Position numbers and translations under genes: made by a program. Source: Methanobrevibacter sp. TLL-48-HuF1 (lineage in GTDB: Archaea; Methanobacteriota; Methanobacteria; Methanobacteriales; Methanobacteriaceae). Taken from it: a stretch of 64,000 nt of DNA. The DNA lies in the NCBI RefSeq assembly GCF_023617305.1, contig NZ_CP081485.1, forward strand, positions 393,501 through 457,500, written 5' to 3'. Shown here piece by piece: positions 25,140 to 34,162 of the stretch. Positions within the stretch are counted from its first letter, which is position 1. Each line of letters opens with the position of its first letter. Under the pieces are notes generated by a model. That model saw nothing but the letters and a program-made list of their open reading frames with translations. It was not told where the DNA came from and made no database searches.

Positions 25140-25694
25140 TTATTTTTTTCTCCTTGCTTGTTCACTACCTTTTCCTTTGGAAGTTAATCCACGTCCTTTA
25201 GTTCCAGCACTAGTTAAGCCTCTGAGAGCTCTGTTAGTGTGTTTTTTGGAGCAAATCCAATTGATTTTTTCATCATTAACAATAGAAGGACTTTGTGGAT
25301 CTACTAAGATAACTTCATAATATTTATATTTACCGTCAGCCCATACCCAGTAAGAGTTTAATACTTCTAAATTAGGGTATTTTTTAGCTACACGTTCTTC
25401 AGCAATCCTTTGAATGGATTTAGCTTGAGTAATTTTGTTTACACCCATTCTTTTAGGTTTACGTCCTCCGATAAAACGAGATTTCCTTCTTCCACCACGT
25501 CTTACTCTGGTTCTTACTAAAACGAAACCTTTTTTAGCTCTGTAACCTAAACTTCTAGCTCTATCAAGCCTGGTTGGTCTTTCAATTCTTTGAACTGCTG
25601 ATTGCCTTCTCCATTTAGGAGCTCTTTCCCACATTAATTCCCTTACATAGGATTCATCTGGGTTTTTCCATGCATCTCTAATATATTTATACAT
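25140..25694 (-). CDS. rpl15e: 50S ribosomal protein L15e
   Basis: A 184-residue L15e of the large subunit, found in archaea and eukaryotes. The N-terminus '[74 protein letters not shown]' style basic region is diagnostic, as is the Arg/Lys/Gly-rich tail '[16 protein letters not shown]'. It heads a two-gene unit with the COG1325 protein. The leader contains two short inverted repeats. Confidence 0.97.
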   Translation of the reverse strand: MYKYIRDAWKNPDESYVRELMWERAPKWRRQSAVQRIERPTRLDRARSLGYRAKKGFVLVRTRVRRGGRRKSRFIGGRKPKRMGVNKITQAKSIQRIAEERVAKKYPNLEVLNSYWVWADGKYKYYEVILVDPQSPSIVNDEKINWICSKKHTNRALRGLTSAGTKGRGLTSKGKGSEQARRKK

Positions 25695-25712
25695 AATAAC
25701 ACCTTTTGTTCA

Positions 25713-25749
25713 GCTTTTTTAAAAAGCCACATCCATGAGACATTGTCTC
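25713..25749 (-). promoter_or_regulatory. Two inverted repeats in the rpl15e leader
   Basis: GCTTTTT-T-AAAAAGC (25713-25727) and GAGACA-T-TGTCTC (25737-25749) are perfect inverted repeats 19-55 bases upstream of the rpl15e start. They could form small hairpins in the leader or be an operator. Autogenous control of a ribosomal protein is a possible reading, not shown. Confidence 0.35.
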
Positions 25750-25899
25750 GAAAAAAGTTATGTAATCGTCAATAAATCAACGATAATGAAATATTTGTTT
25801 TATTTATTTATAAAGTTTTGGTCAAATTTATAAAGAAAAATTAGTGTTAACCAATTATTTATAATTAATTCCATATAAATATTAATGAGGATGAAAAGT

Positions 25900-26298
25900 A
25901 TGAAAATGCCTGATAAATTAGATTCAAAACTGCTGGCCCCTTGTGGAATAAACTGTATTAGCTGTGAAAGGTATCAAAATCCATGTGTAGGATGTTTAAT
26001 AGGTGATGACGGAAAAACTAAAGCTAGTTTAAAATGTAAAATAAAATCCTGCTTTGATACAAAGAATTTTAGCTATTGCGGAAGATGCAGTGAATTTCCC
26101 TGCCCCCAAATGAAAAAACACAGCAAAAAGTATATTAAAAGATATGATTTAAATACTTTAGAAAGTGCCAAAAGAATAAAAAATATAGGCATTGGTAAAA
26201 TAACAGATTCAGACCGTGAAAAATGGACCTGTCCCAAATGCGGAGGAGTAATTAAATTTCAAACTAAAAAATGCAGTGAATGTGACTATTCATTATAA
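25900..26298 (+). CDS. DUF3795 domain protein with zinc-ribbon tail
   Basis: A 132-residue cysteine-rich protein of the DUF3795 family, function unknown. The family core is 'LAPCGINCISCERYQNPCVGCL', then 'KCKIKSCFDTKNFSYCGRCSEFPCPQMK'. A C-terminal 'CPKCGGVIKFQTKKCSECDY' is a zinc ribbon. An earlier ATG at 25885 overlaps the GAGG ribosome binding site; ATG 25900 lies nine bases after GAGG and is the likelier start. It is a single gene, divergent from rpl15e. Confidence 0.8.
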   Translation: MKMPDKLDSKLLAPCGINCISCERYQNPCVGCLIGDDGKTKASLKCKIKSCFDTKNFSYCGRCSEFPCPQMKKHSKKYIKRYDLNTLESAKRIKNIGIGKITDSDREKWTCPKCGGVIKFQTKKCSECDYSL

Positions 26299-26310
26299 CT
26301 CTTTTTTTAA

Positions 26311-26449
26311 AAGTAATACTTATAGCTAAAATAAGCCAATAAAAGTAATACTTCCTTATTTTTTAAAAAATAATACTTAATATATAAATAAAATAAAAAA
26401 AAGTAATACTTAATACTTTTAGGCAAAATAAAGCATTTTAATAATACTT
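26311..26449. promoter_or_regulatory. Array of AAGTAATACTT palindromes upstream of the ABC importer
   Basis: The 11-base palindrome AAGTA-A-TACTT occurs exactly at 26311-26321, 26343-26353 and 26401-26411. One-mismatch and two-mismatch versions lie at 26368-26378 and 26439-26449. Spacings of about 32, 25, 33 and 38 bases keep them in one cluster of 140 bases, starting 13 bases after the DUF3795 gene and ending 130 bases before the importer. It looks like a multi-site operator; NikR or another metal regulator is a candidate because of the downstream genes. Confidence 0.6.
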
Positions 26450-26576
26450 TTTTTAGTAAACCTTATTAATTATTATGATAATACAAATTATTAGGTTGTT
26501 ATTATATCATACTAAATATCGGATTGATATTACTAACAAGCTACTTTTTTAATAATTGAAACGAAATGTGAAAAAA

Positions 26577-28196
26577 ATGGATAGAAAATATCTTATAGGT
26601 GCAATACTTGCAATTATTGTTATAATTATAGGATGTGCTGTTTATCTCGGACAGTCACATGTAGAACGTGCTGATGACGAACTTGTAGTTGCAGCTTACA
26701 GTCACGGAGGAGAACCAGAATCTGGTTTTGATCCGATTTTAGGTTGGAACTATTATTCAGAACCTTTAATACAAAGTACTTTGTTAAAAATGAACAGAAA
26801 CATGACTTATAGAAATGATTTAGCCACTAATTATACTATAAGTGATGATTATAAAACATACACTGTTCAAATAAGAGATGATGTTAAATTTAGCGACAAC
26901 ACAACATTAGATGCTGAAGATGTTGCATTTACATATAATGAAGCTAAAAAAACTGGAGCTAGCTTAGACTTAAGTAATATGAATAATGCAACTGCAATAA
27001 ATCCAACTACTGTGCAATTTGATTTAAACAACTCAGATTCCACTTTCCTAGATAAATTAGCATATATTGGTATAGTACCATCTGATTCCTACAACAATGA
27101 AACTTATGGAAGCAATCCTGTTGGATCAGGACCATATAAATTTGCTCAATGGGATAAAGGCCAGCAAGTAATTTTAGAAAAAAATGACAATTATTACGGA
27201 GACCAACCTGAATTCAAAAAATTAACTATTCTTTTCGCTCAAAATGAAGCTGCATTTAATGCTGCTAAAAATAAAGAAGTAGATGTATCTGCTGTACCTT
27301 TAGCTTATGCAAAAGAAAATGTTGACGGATACAATATGTACCTTTTAGATACCATTGATGTAAGGGGAATTTCCCTACCAACTACAATGAATACAGGTGA
27401 AAAGAATCCTGACGGTGCCGATGTAGGTAACAATGTAACTGGAGATATCGCAATTAGAAAAGCTCTAAACTATGGTATTGACAGAACCAGCCTTTGTGAA
27501 GGTGCATTAAACGGAATCGGATATCCTAATTACGACGGAATTGCTCACCAATTACCATGGGCAAACAATGCAACTGCTATTGAAGACGGAGACATTGCAA
27601 AAGCAAATGAAACCTTGGAAAAAGCAGGATGGGTTGACAGTGATGGTGATGGAATCCGTGAGAAAAACGGGACAAAAGCATCCTTTGAACTATATTACTC
27701 ATCTGATGCTCCTGAAAGACAAGCAATTGCAGTTTCTGTTTCTGAACAAGCAAAAGAAATGGGTATTGAAGTAAAAGCTATTGGTTCTAATTGGGATGAA
27801 ATGGATGGAGTTAAAAATTCACAAGCCATTATCTGGGGATTCGGAAGTACTGACCCATCAACAATCTGGTCAGAATACCACAGTTCCCAGGCAGGTATTG
27901 GCTACAATAACCCAGCATATGTAAACGACAGTGTTATTGACCAACATATTGACAATGCATTTAAACAATCACGTGAAAGTTCATATTCCGAATGGTCTAA
28001 CGCAGTTTGGGACGGCAGCCATGGTATTTCACCACAAGGTAACGCATCATGGTTATGGATCGGTGAAATCAAATACGGATATTTCGTAGATGATAGTTTA
28101 GACATATCCAATGATACTGCTCTTTTACAACCTCACGGAGGAGACATATTTGGAAACATATATGACTGGAAACGTGTTTCATCAATAGAAAAATGA
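26577..28196 (+). CDS. Peptide/nickel-type ABC transporter substrate-binding lipoprotein
   Basis: A 539-residue extracytoplasmic binding protein of the DppA/OppA/NikA family (SBP_bac_5). The N-terminus is a lipoprotein signal (RKYLIGAILAIIVIIIGC, with lipobox Cys about residue 20). Core motifs are 'TYTVQIRDDVKFSDNTTLDAEDVAFTYN' (about 90-117), 'NPVGSGPYKFAQWDKGQQVILEKNDNYYG' and 'IRKALNYGIDRTSLCEGALNG'. The ligand (nickel complex, cobalt or peptide) is not readable from sequence; the downstream NikBCDE-like genes and a methanogen's nickel demand favour nickel. The frame opens at TTG 26556, but ATG 26577 gives the best signal peptide. Confidence 0.85.
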   Translation: MDRKYLIGAILAIIVIIIGCAVYLGQSHVERADDELVVAAYSHGGEPESGFDPILGWNYYSEPLIQSTLLKMNRNMTYRNDLATNYTISDDYKTYTVQIRDDVKFSDNTTLDAEDVAFTYNEAKKTGASLDLSNMNNATAINPTTVQFDLNNSDSTFLDKLAYIGIVPSDSYNNETYGSNPVGSGPYKFAQWDKGQQVILEKNDNYYGDQPEFKKLTILFAQNEAAFNAAKNKEVDVSAVPLAYAKENVDGYNMYLLDTIDVRGISLPTTMNTGEKNPDGADVGNNVTGDIAIRKALNYGIDRTSLCEGALNGIGYPNYDGIAHQLPWANNATAIEDGDIAKANETLEKAGWVDSDGDGIREKNGTKASFELYYSSDAPERQAIAVSVSEQAKEMGIEVKAIGSNWDEMDGVKNSQAIIWGFGSTDPSTIWSEYHSSQAGIGYNNPAYVNDSVIDQHIDNAFKQSRESSYSEWSNAVWDGSHGISPQGNASWLWIGEIKYGYFVDDSLDISNDTALLQPHGGDIFGNIYDWKRVSSIEK

Positions 28197-28227
28197 TTTA
28201 AATGATTCAAATCATTTAAAATCATTT
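28191..28227 (+). terminator. Intercistronic stem-loop overlapping the binding-protein stop codon
   Basis: AAATGATTTAAATGATT pairs across the two-base loop CA with AATCATTTAAAATCATTT, giving a 17-bp stem with one bulged A. The TGA stop of the binding-protein gene is inside the 5' arm. A short T-rich run follows. It probably limits read-through or protects the upstream mRNA, so that more binding protein than permease is made. Confidence 0.6.
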
Positions 28228-28253
28228 TATTACTTTTTTTGGACAACGATATT

Positions 28254-29249
28254 ATGTCAAATTATGAAAAAATACTCAAATTTTTAGGATATCGGCTGGT
28301 AAGATTTATCATCCTACTTATTGCAATTATTATAATTAGCTTTATAATGGTCGATTTATCACCAATCAATCCTGTAAAGACTTATATCAGTAATATGATT
28401 GTCAGTCCCGAACAAGTTGCCGCATTGGAATCCTATTGGGGTGTTAATGAACCTATAACTGCCAAAATAATAAATTGGTTAGGCAATATTATTCATGGTG
28501 ATTTAGGAAATTCATTAATATTTAGAATACCTGTTATAGATGTTATTAAAGAGAAATTTTTCGCATCATTAATTTTAATGATGACATCCTGGGCAATATC
28601 AGGAGTTCTTGGATTTTTATTAGGAATTGTTGCAGGGTATAAAAAAGATACCTGGATTGACAAAGCAATTAAAGTTTACTGTTACATTTTACAGTCTGCT
28701 CCAACATTTTGGATTGCATTAATTATATTAATGGTATTCAGTATTCAGCTTGGATGGTTCCCTTCAGGACTTGGAGTTCCAATTGGAAGTTTAAGCCAGG
28801 ATGTAACTATATGGGAATGGTTAAACCGTTTAATTTTACCAGCATTTACATTAAGTATCTTAGGTGTAGCTCAAATTGCATTGTATACCAGAGATAAGTT
28901 AATTGAAGAAATGAACAGTGATTATTTCTTATTTGCAAAAGCAAGAGGAGAACACGGATGGTCACTTATTAAAAGACACGGAATCAGAAATGTTCTTTTG
29001 CCAGCAATTACACTGCAATTTTTAAGTTTCAGCGAACTGTTTGGAGGAGCAGTTCTTGTAGAACAAGTATTTACATATCCCGGAATTGGACAGGCTGCAG
29101 TTTCAGCAGGTTTAAGAAGTGATGTTCCATTATTATTGGGAATTGTCATATTCAGTGCAATATTCGTTTATGTAGGTAATTTAATAGCAGATATTATTTA
29201 CAACTTTGTAGACCCTAGAATTAAAGAAGGTGAAGAGGATGGTCAATAA
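28254..29249 (+). CDS. Peptide/nickel-type ABC transporter permease 1 (DppB/NikB-like)
   Basis: A 331-residue permease with six helices. The N-terminal 'YRLVRFIILLIAIIIISFIMVDLSPINPVKTYI' matches DppB/NikB, 'YWGVNEPITAKIINWLGNIIHGDLGNSLI' is the periplasmic segment and the EAA loop is 'FAKARGEHGWSLIKRHGIRNVLLPAITLQ'. The ATG at 28254 is preferred over the in-frame TTG at 28239. Its 3' end overlaps the next permease gene by 11 bases. Confidence 0.9.
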   Translation: MSNYEKILKFLGYRLVRFIILLIAIIIISFIMVDLSPINPVKTYISNMIVSPEQVAALESYWGVNEPITAKIINWLGNIIHGDLGNSLIFRIPVIDVIKEKFFASLILMMTSWAISGVLGFLLGIVAGYKKDTWIDKAIKVYCYILQSAPTFWIALIILMVFSIQLGWFPSGLGVPIGSLSQDVTIWEWLNRLILPAFTLSILGVAQIALYTRDKLIEEMNSDYFLFAKARGEHGWSLIKRHGIRNVLLPAITLQFLSFSELFGGAVLVEQVFTYPGIGQAAVSAGLRSDVPLLLGIVIFSAIFVYVGNLIADIIYNFVDPRIKEGEEDGQ

Positions 29250-30087
29250 AAACAAAAAAACATCAAAATTAAATATGAATCTAAGAACAAAAACATTATT
29301 GACTATATCTTTAATAGTATTACTTTTAGTTTTAGTAATAATTACCAGCTTATCCATAAATCCCGGAGATATTAAAACAAATTTCCAGCTAATGAACCAG
29401 GCTCCGTCATTTGAACACTTATTCGGTACTGACTGGATAGGCAGAGATATGTTTACCCGTACATTAAAAGGATTAGGATTAAGTATCCAGATTGGAATTG
29501 TTGCATCAATATTAAGTAGTATAATAGCAGTGATTCTTGGATTATTGTCCAGTTTCAACAAATATTTTGATACTTTTGTTTCATGGATTGTAGATTTATT
29601 CCTGTCTGTGCCTCACATATTGGCAATAATTCTTATTTCAATTGCATTAGGAGGAGGGGCATTTGGAGTTACTGTCGGTGTTGCATTGACACACTGGACA
29701 TCCCTAACAAGAGTTCTTAGAGCTGAAATAAAACAGATTCAAACTTCAGAATATGTAAAACTATCTAAAAACCTTGGAAAATCTAAACTTTGGATAGCTA
29801 CAAAACAGATATTGCCTTTAATTGTAAGTCAGATAATAGTTGGAACTATATTAATTTTCCCTCATGCAATTATGCACGAAGCCAGTGTTACATTTTTAGG
29901 ATTCGGATTATCTCCTCACGAACCTGCTATTGGAGTTATCTTATCTGAATCAATGAAATATCTCGCAACTGGAAACTGGTGGTTAGCACTATTCCCTGGT
30001 TTATCTTTATTAATAATTGTATTGCTCTTTGATATAGTTGGAGAAAATATTAAAAAATTACTTAATCCGGCAAGTGCAAATAACTAG
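29239..30087 (+). CDS. Peptide/nickel-type ABC transporter permease 2 (DppC/NikC-like)
   Basis: A 282-residue permease. 'HLFGTDWIGRDMFTRTLKGLGLSIQIG' is the diagnostic DppC/NikC motif, and the EAA loop is 'VKLSKNLGKSKLWIATKQILPLIVSQ'. Five to six helices are visible. The ATG at 29239 overlaps the end of the preceding gene, with AAGGTGA just upstream; the GTG at 29230 lies within that ribosome binding site and is not the start. Confidence 0.9.
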   Translation: MVNKNKKTSKLNMNLRTKTLLTISLIVLLLVLVIITSLSINPGDIKTNFQLMNQAPSFEHLFGTDWIGRDMFTRTLKGLGLSIQIGIVASILSSIIAVILGLLSSFNKYFDTFVSWIVDLFLSVPHILAIILISIALGGGAFGVTVGVALTHWTSLTRVLRAEIKQIQTSEYVKLSKNLGKSKLWIATKQILPLIVSQIIVGTILIFPHAIMHEASVTFLGFGLSPHEPAIGVILSESMKYLATGNWWLALFPGLSLLIIVLLFDIVGENIKKLLNPASANN

Positions 30088-30098
30088 GAAGTGTCAAG

Positions 30099-31031
30099 AT
30101 GAATAAACTATTAGATGTTAATAATGTATCAATCTCATTTATACAATACACAAAAGGATTAAAACAGCAAAATCTCAAAGTAATTACAGATTTAACCTTG
30201 GATATTGAAGAAGGGGAAATTTTAGCAGTATTAGGTTCAAGCGGATCTGGAAAAAGTTTATTAGCACATGCAATATTAGGCATTTTACCTGATAATGCTG
30301 ATTTAAATGGAGAAATAAAATATAACGGAAATGTTTTAAATCAAAAAGCAAAAGAAGAAATTCGAGGAAAAGAAATTTCATTAATTCCACAGTCCGTTAA
30401 TTTTTTAGACCCTTTAATGAAAATAGCTGACCAGGTTATTGGAGAATGTGAAACTGAAGAGGAATGCCGTGAAAAACAAATAAAACAAAGAAAAATATTT
30501 GAAAAATACGGATTAAGTGAAGATGTTGACAATATGTACCCATTCCAATTATCCGGAGGAATGGCAAGACGTGTTTTAATTTCAACAGCTCTTCTTTCAA
30601 ACCCTAAATTAATAATTGCTGATGAACCAACTCCAGGATTAGATCAAAAATCAGTTAAAGAAACCTTAAATTATCTAAAACAGATGGCTGATGACAATGT
30701 AGGGGTACTGTTAATTACTCACGACATTTATGCAGCTTTAGAAGTTGCCAACAGAATTTGTATATTTTATTCCGGTTTTGTAATTGAAATAGTTGATACA
30801 AAAGACTTTAAAGAAGGTAAAAACTTATTACATCCATATACTCAGGCATTATATGAAGCATTGCCTAAAAATGGATTTAAACTAACTAAAGGGCATCAGC
30901 CATTACACGGAGAAATTCCAAACGGATGTCCGTACTATGACAGGTGTGATTCTCCTTTAGAATACTGTAATGAAAAAAGACCTAACTTAATTAACAACAT
31001 CAGATGTTTTAAATACAATCAGGAGGAATAA
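30099..31031 (+). CDS. Peptide/nickel-type ABC transporter ATPase 1 (DppD/NikD-like)
   Basis: A 310-residue ATPase. Walker A is 'VLGSSGSGKSLLAHAILG', the signature is 'LSGGMARRVLISTAL', Walker B is 'LIIADEPTPGLD' and the H-loop is 'LLITHDIY'. The C-terminal oligopeptide/dipeptide domain carries 'CPYYDRCDSPLEYCNEKRPNL' with four cysteines, which in relatives can hold an iron-sulfur cluster. It starts 11 bases after the permease gene. Confidence 0.9.
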   Translation: MNKLLDVNNVSISFIQYTKGLKQQNLKVITDLTLDIEEGEILAVLGSSGSGKSLLAHAILGILPDNADLNGEIKYNGNVLNQKAKEEIRGKEISLIPQSVNFLDPLMKIADQVIGECETEEECREKQIKQRKIFEKYGLSEDVDNMYPFQLSGGMARRVLISTALLSNPKLIIADEPTPGLDQKSVKETLNYLKQMADDNVGVLLITHDIYAALEVANRICIFYSGFVIEIVDTKDFKEGKNLLHPYTQALYEALPKNGFKLTKGHQPLHGEIPNGCPYYDRCDSPLEYCNEKRPNLINNIRCFKYNQEE

Positions 31032-31032
31032 A

Positions 31033-31647
31033 ATGGAATTAATTGGAAAAAACATAACCTACAAATATCCTTCTTCAAAAAAATATGTTTTAAAAGATGT
31101 GGATATCACATTAAACAGCGATAAAATTACTGGACTAATTGGAGAAAGCGGAAAGGGTAAATCAACATTGTGTAAAATATTATCTAATTATATTCCAAAA
31201 TATGATGGGGAAGTTTATCTGGATAATCAGATACTTCCTAAAAATGGATTTTGCCCTGTTCAATTAATTTTTCAGCACCCTGAAAAAGTAATGAATCCAA
31301 AATGGAAAATGAAAGATATTTTAGAAGAATCCTGGAATGTCAGTGATGATTTAATAAGTGAATTTGGTATTCAGCAGTCATGGATGAGCAGATATCCAAG
31401 TGAGCTTTCAGGTGGAGAACTGCAAAGATACTCTGTTTTAAGATCACTGAATCCGAAAACAAAGTTTTTAATAGCTGATGAAATGACAACAATGCTTGAT
31501 GCAGTCACACAGGTGCAAATATTGGATTCAGTTATTAAAATTATTAAAAAAAGAAAAATGGGATTACTTATTGTAAGTCATGACTTAGACTTAATCGATA
31601 CCATTTGTGATGATAAAATTTATTTAAAAGATATTAATAATATTTAA
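31033..31647 (+). CDS. Peptide/nickel-type ABC transporter ATPase 2 (DppF/NikE-like), short form
   Basis: A 204-residue ATPase, shorter than the usual 250-320 residues because the C-terminal oligopeptide-transporter domain is missing. Walker A is 'IGESGKGKSTLCKIL', the signature is 'LSGGELQRYSVLRSL', Walker B is 'FLIADEMTTMLD' and the H-loop is 'LIVSHDLDLI', so the catalytic core is complete. Short NikE-like subunits are common in nickel importers, which weakly supports that role. It starts one base after the preceding gene. Confidence 0.88.
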   Translation: MELIGKNITYKYPSSKKYVLKDVDITLNSDKITGLIGESGKGKSTLCKILSNYIPKYDGEVYLDNQILPKNGFCPVQLIFQHPEKVMNPKWKMKDILEESWNVSDDLISEFGIQQSWMSRYPSELSGGELQRYSVLRSLNPKTKFLIADEMTTMLDAVTQVQILDSVIKIIKKRKMGLLIVSHDLDLIDTICDDKIYLKDINNI

Positions 31648-31668
31648 ACTATTAATATCTTATTTTCT
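31630..31668. terminator. Bidirectional terminator hairpin between convergent genes
   Basis: GATATTAATA (31630-31639) and TATTAATATC (31650-31659) form a perfect 10-bp stem with a 10-base loop. It overlaps the end of the NikE-like gene and touches the stop codon of the convergent CBS gene, and is followed by TTATTTTC. Confidence 0.6.
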
Positions 31669-32295
31669 AGCTTTTCCTACTTTACGGGCGATTACCAATT
31701 CCCCAACAGATATTAATCCTGCAAAGAAATTTTCAAGACCTTTGGTTGCCCAAATAGCCTCACCAAAAGTAGCTTCCCTTATTGTTGCTTCATAATCTTC
31801 AGGTTTTACTTTTTTACCGGTTGCCCTTTTAGAAACAATAGCTGCTGCAGCCATTAATTCATCCCATGTTACACCTTTTAACTGTTTGCACATTGCAACA
31901 TATAACTTGTAAACTTTAATATCATAAAGTGCAGACAAAAGTTCTACAATATCACAAGCACGAATCATTCCCACAACCTGATTATCATCATTTAAAACAG
32001 GTACAGTAACAAATTTATTGTTTGCTGTTTCTATAACTGCAAGTCTTGAAGGTGCATTTTCATTGATAGTAGTTATTTCTTCATAGGAACTCATGATTTC
32101 CTTAATTTTATCATTACCTTCACGCAACCCCTTAGTAATTTCAAAAGAAGTTACCCATCCAACCAAATGTTTATTATCATCTACAACAGGGCATGTGAAC
32201 CTACGTATTTTTTCCATGGTGATAGAAACATCTTTAACACTGTCCTCAGGACTTATATATACAAATTTTTTATCCATTAACTCTTTAGCTTTCAT
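31660..32295 (-). CDS. CBS-domain protein at the end of the eha-linked gene array
   Basis: A 211-residue protein with two CBS domains (about residues 1-55 and 65-120: 'KELMDKKFVYISPEDSVKDVSITMEKI...CPVVDDNKHLVGWVT' and 'EEITTINENAPSRLAVIETANNKFVTVPVLNDDNQVVGMIRACDI'), which usually bind adenine nucleotides. The C-terminal 90 residues are of unknown type. It follows a polyferredoxin gene by 12 bases, so it may sense energy state for electron transfer; that is inference. Confidence 0.8.
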   Translation of the reverse strand: MKAKELMDKKFVYISPEDSVKDVSITMEKIRRFTCPVVDDNKHLVGWVTSFEITKGLREGNDKIKEIMSSYEEITTINENAPSRLAVIETANNKFVTVPVLNDDNQVVGMIRACDIVELLSALYDIKVYKLYVAMCKQLKGVTWDELMAAAAIVSKRATGKKVKPEDYEATIREATFGEAIWATKGLENFFAGLISVGELVIARKVGKARK

Positions 32296-32307
32296 AAAAC
32301 AACCCCT

Positions 32308-33132
32308 TTAGTCAATTTCAACAAAGTTCAACGCCCCAACAGGACAGTGACTTGTACAATTAATACATCTTATGCATTTATCATTATTCAATACCACTTT
32401 CTCTTCGTCTAACCAAATAGCTTCCACAGGACAGTTCTCTTCACACAAATAACAGTTAACACATTCGTCCTGATTAATTTCAAGATTTTTAGTGTGAACA
32501 ATAGGTCCAATAGTTCTGTCTAATTTAACAGAGTCATTTTCGCAAAATTGAACACAGGCCCCGCATCCAATACATAACTTTTTATTAATGACCGGATACA
32601 ATACATCATCTTCCAGTTCAATATCAACATCAATGTCTAATTCTTCAAAATAGGACTTGAACTCCAATGTGAAAGCATCAGTTGGGCAAAATTTAGCACA
32701 GTTATCGTAATTGGCAAGATCAGAATAATCAATAGAAATATCATTCATTCTAACTACTCTATGAGGACGACTAATACTAGCTAAATTATATTCAATAGCC
32801 TCATCACCTTCATCATGATTATATGAAACTTTATTGTCTATTAATTTAATAGCTGAAACAGGACATGTTTGAACACATATTTCACATTTAACACAATCAT
32901 GAGTGATTTTAGCTATTTTAAAAATATTAGCTGGTTCAATAGCATCAACCGGACATTGGTCAACACACATATTACATCTTATACAACGTGGTGCTATAGC
33001 AATGATTTCTTTTTGAGAAAAGAATTTATTTAACTCAAACTGAAAATCATCCCCACTATCATGTATTTCCACAGATTTTAAGAGAATTTCACGCTCCAAA
33101 CTACTTATCTGCTTATCAAAAGATATATTCAT
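32308..33132 (-). CDS. Polyferredoxin with five intact [4Fe-4S] motifs
   Basis: A 274-residue iron-sulfur protein. Intact C-x2-C-x2-C-x3-C motifs are 'CIRCNMCVDQCP', 'CVKCEICVQTCP', 'CIGCGACVQFCE', 'CVNCYLCEENCP' and 'CIRCINCTSHCP'. A sixth position, 'YDNCAKFCPTDAF', keeps only the second half of the motif and cannot bind a full cluster by itself. It probably passes electrons between Eha-reduced ferredoxin and a partner such as formylmethanofuran dehydrogenase. It follows the PfkB gene by 61 bases, so it may have its own promoter. Confidence 0.85.
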   Translation of the reverse strand: MNISFDKQISSLEREILLKSVEIHDSGDDFQFELNKFFSQKEIIAIAPRCIRCNMCVDQCPVDAIEPANIFKIAKITHDCVKCEICVQTCPVSAIKLIDNKVSYNHDEGDEAIEYNLASISRPHRVVRMNDISIDYSDLANYDNCAKFCPTDAFTLEFKSYFEELDIDVDIELEDDVLYPVINKKLCIGCGACVQFCENDSVKLDRTIGPIVHTKNLEINQDECVNCYLCEENCPVEAIWLDEEKVVLNNDKCIRCINCTSHCPVGALNFVEID

Positions 33133-33193
33133 ACTATTACCAACTGAATAATTTTTTATTTAATTTTTGTTTTTAATAATTAATAAAGATTAT

Positions 33194-34153
33194 TTAATTT
33201 ATAAATTCCTTTAAATCTTTTAAATTAGGGAATTTTTCCATTCCAAAACCTTCAATTGCCTTACTAGCTACCCAATTTCCAATTTTACAAGATTCTTCAA
33301 GAGAATAACCATTTAATTTACCGTATAAAAATCCGCTGTTAAAGCTATCTCCGGCACCTGTTGTATCAACAACACTGCATTCGTAGGTGCCAACATCACA
33401 TTCCTCACTATCAGTAATTGCAAAAACACCTTCGGAACCTTTTTTAACAACAACAGTCTGAATACCTTCATCCAAAATATGAACAGCTATTTCTTTTACA
33501 GACAATTCATCAGCACAGTCAATAGCTTTGTAATAATCTTCATACAATAATCTTAATTCATTTTCATTAATTAACAAAATATCTGTTTTATCCAAAATCG
33601 GCTTTAACTCTTTTAATCCTTTTTGAACATATAACATTCCAGGATCAAAGCTCAGTAAAGTATTATCATTAAGTTTGTCCAGCAGTTCGATTTGAGTCTT
33701 GAATGAATCGCCAACAAAGGAAGTGTAATGCATTATTTTACATTTTGAAAGATTCAATAAATTAATTTCATCCAGTACTATTTCATCATTAACTCCAGGA
33801 TCAACATAAAGACAGCGTTCACCTTTTTCATCAACAAAACCTAATACTTTACCGGTGTTGCCTTTATCTGCATAAATCAAATTATTAGTATAAACTTCAT
33901 TCATGGCCAAATTCAGTTCAATCAAATCTCCATCATCATCTTCAGCTATTTTACCAATTATGGATGTTGGACATCCTAATCTGGCCAGCCCGATTACAGT
34001 ATTTGCTGCAGATCCTCCAGGAGTATCTTTTTGAGATTTAATGAAACTTTCCTCATCCTTACATGCAATATTTTCTACTGTATGCAATTTGTCAACATTC
34101 AAAGCTCCAAAACCTATTACATCAACATTAATGTCACTGTCTAAAAATTCCAT
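33194..34153 (-). CDS. PfkB-family sugar/nucleoside kinase
   Basis: A 319-residue ribokinase-like enzyme. 'PGGSAANTVIGLARLG' (about 46-61) is the first PfkB signature and 'VDTTGAGDSFNSGFLYGKLNG' (about 263-283) holds the catalytic Asp and the anion hole. The substrate cannot be assigned from sequence. It lies between ftr and the polyferredoxin; a ribokinase-like gene near ftr is, as I recall, also found in Methanothermobacter. Confidence 0.87.
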   Translation of the reverse strand: MEFLDSDINVDVIGFGALNVDKLHTVENIACKDEESFIKSQKDTPGGSAANTVIGLARLGCPTSIIGKIAEDDDGDLIELNLAMNEVYTNNLIYADKGNTGKVLGFVDEKGERCLYVDPGVNDEIVLDEINLLNLSKCKIMHYTSFVGDSFKTQIELLDKLNDNTLLSFDPGMLYVQKGLKELKPILDKTDILLINENELRLLYEDYYKAIDCADELSVKEIAVHILDEGIQTVVVKKGSEGVFAITDSEECDVGTYECSVVDTTGAGDSFNSGFLYGKLNGYSLEESCKIGNWVASKAIEGFGMEKFPNLKDLKEFIN

Positions 34154-34162
34154 TTTAAAACC

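Noticed and set aside
26474..26511. TATGATA...TATCATA as a classical NikR site
   Set aside because: The half-sites recall GTATGA/TCATAC, but the gap is 24 bases and not the 16 of the E. coli site, so it was not called a NikR operator.
32690..32720. Sixth full [4Fe-4S] site in the 274-aa polyferredoxin
   Set aside because: The segment 'NYDNCAKFCP' has only two of four cysteines, so five sites were counted.
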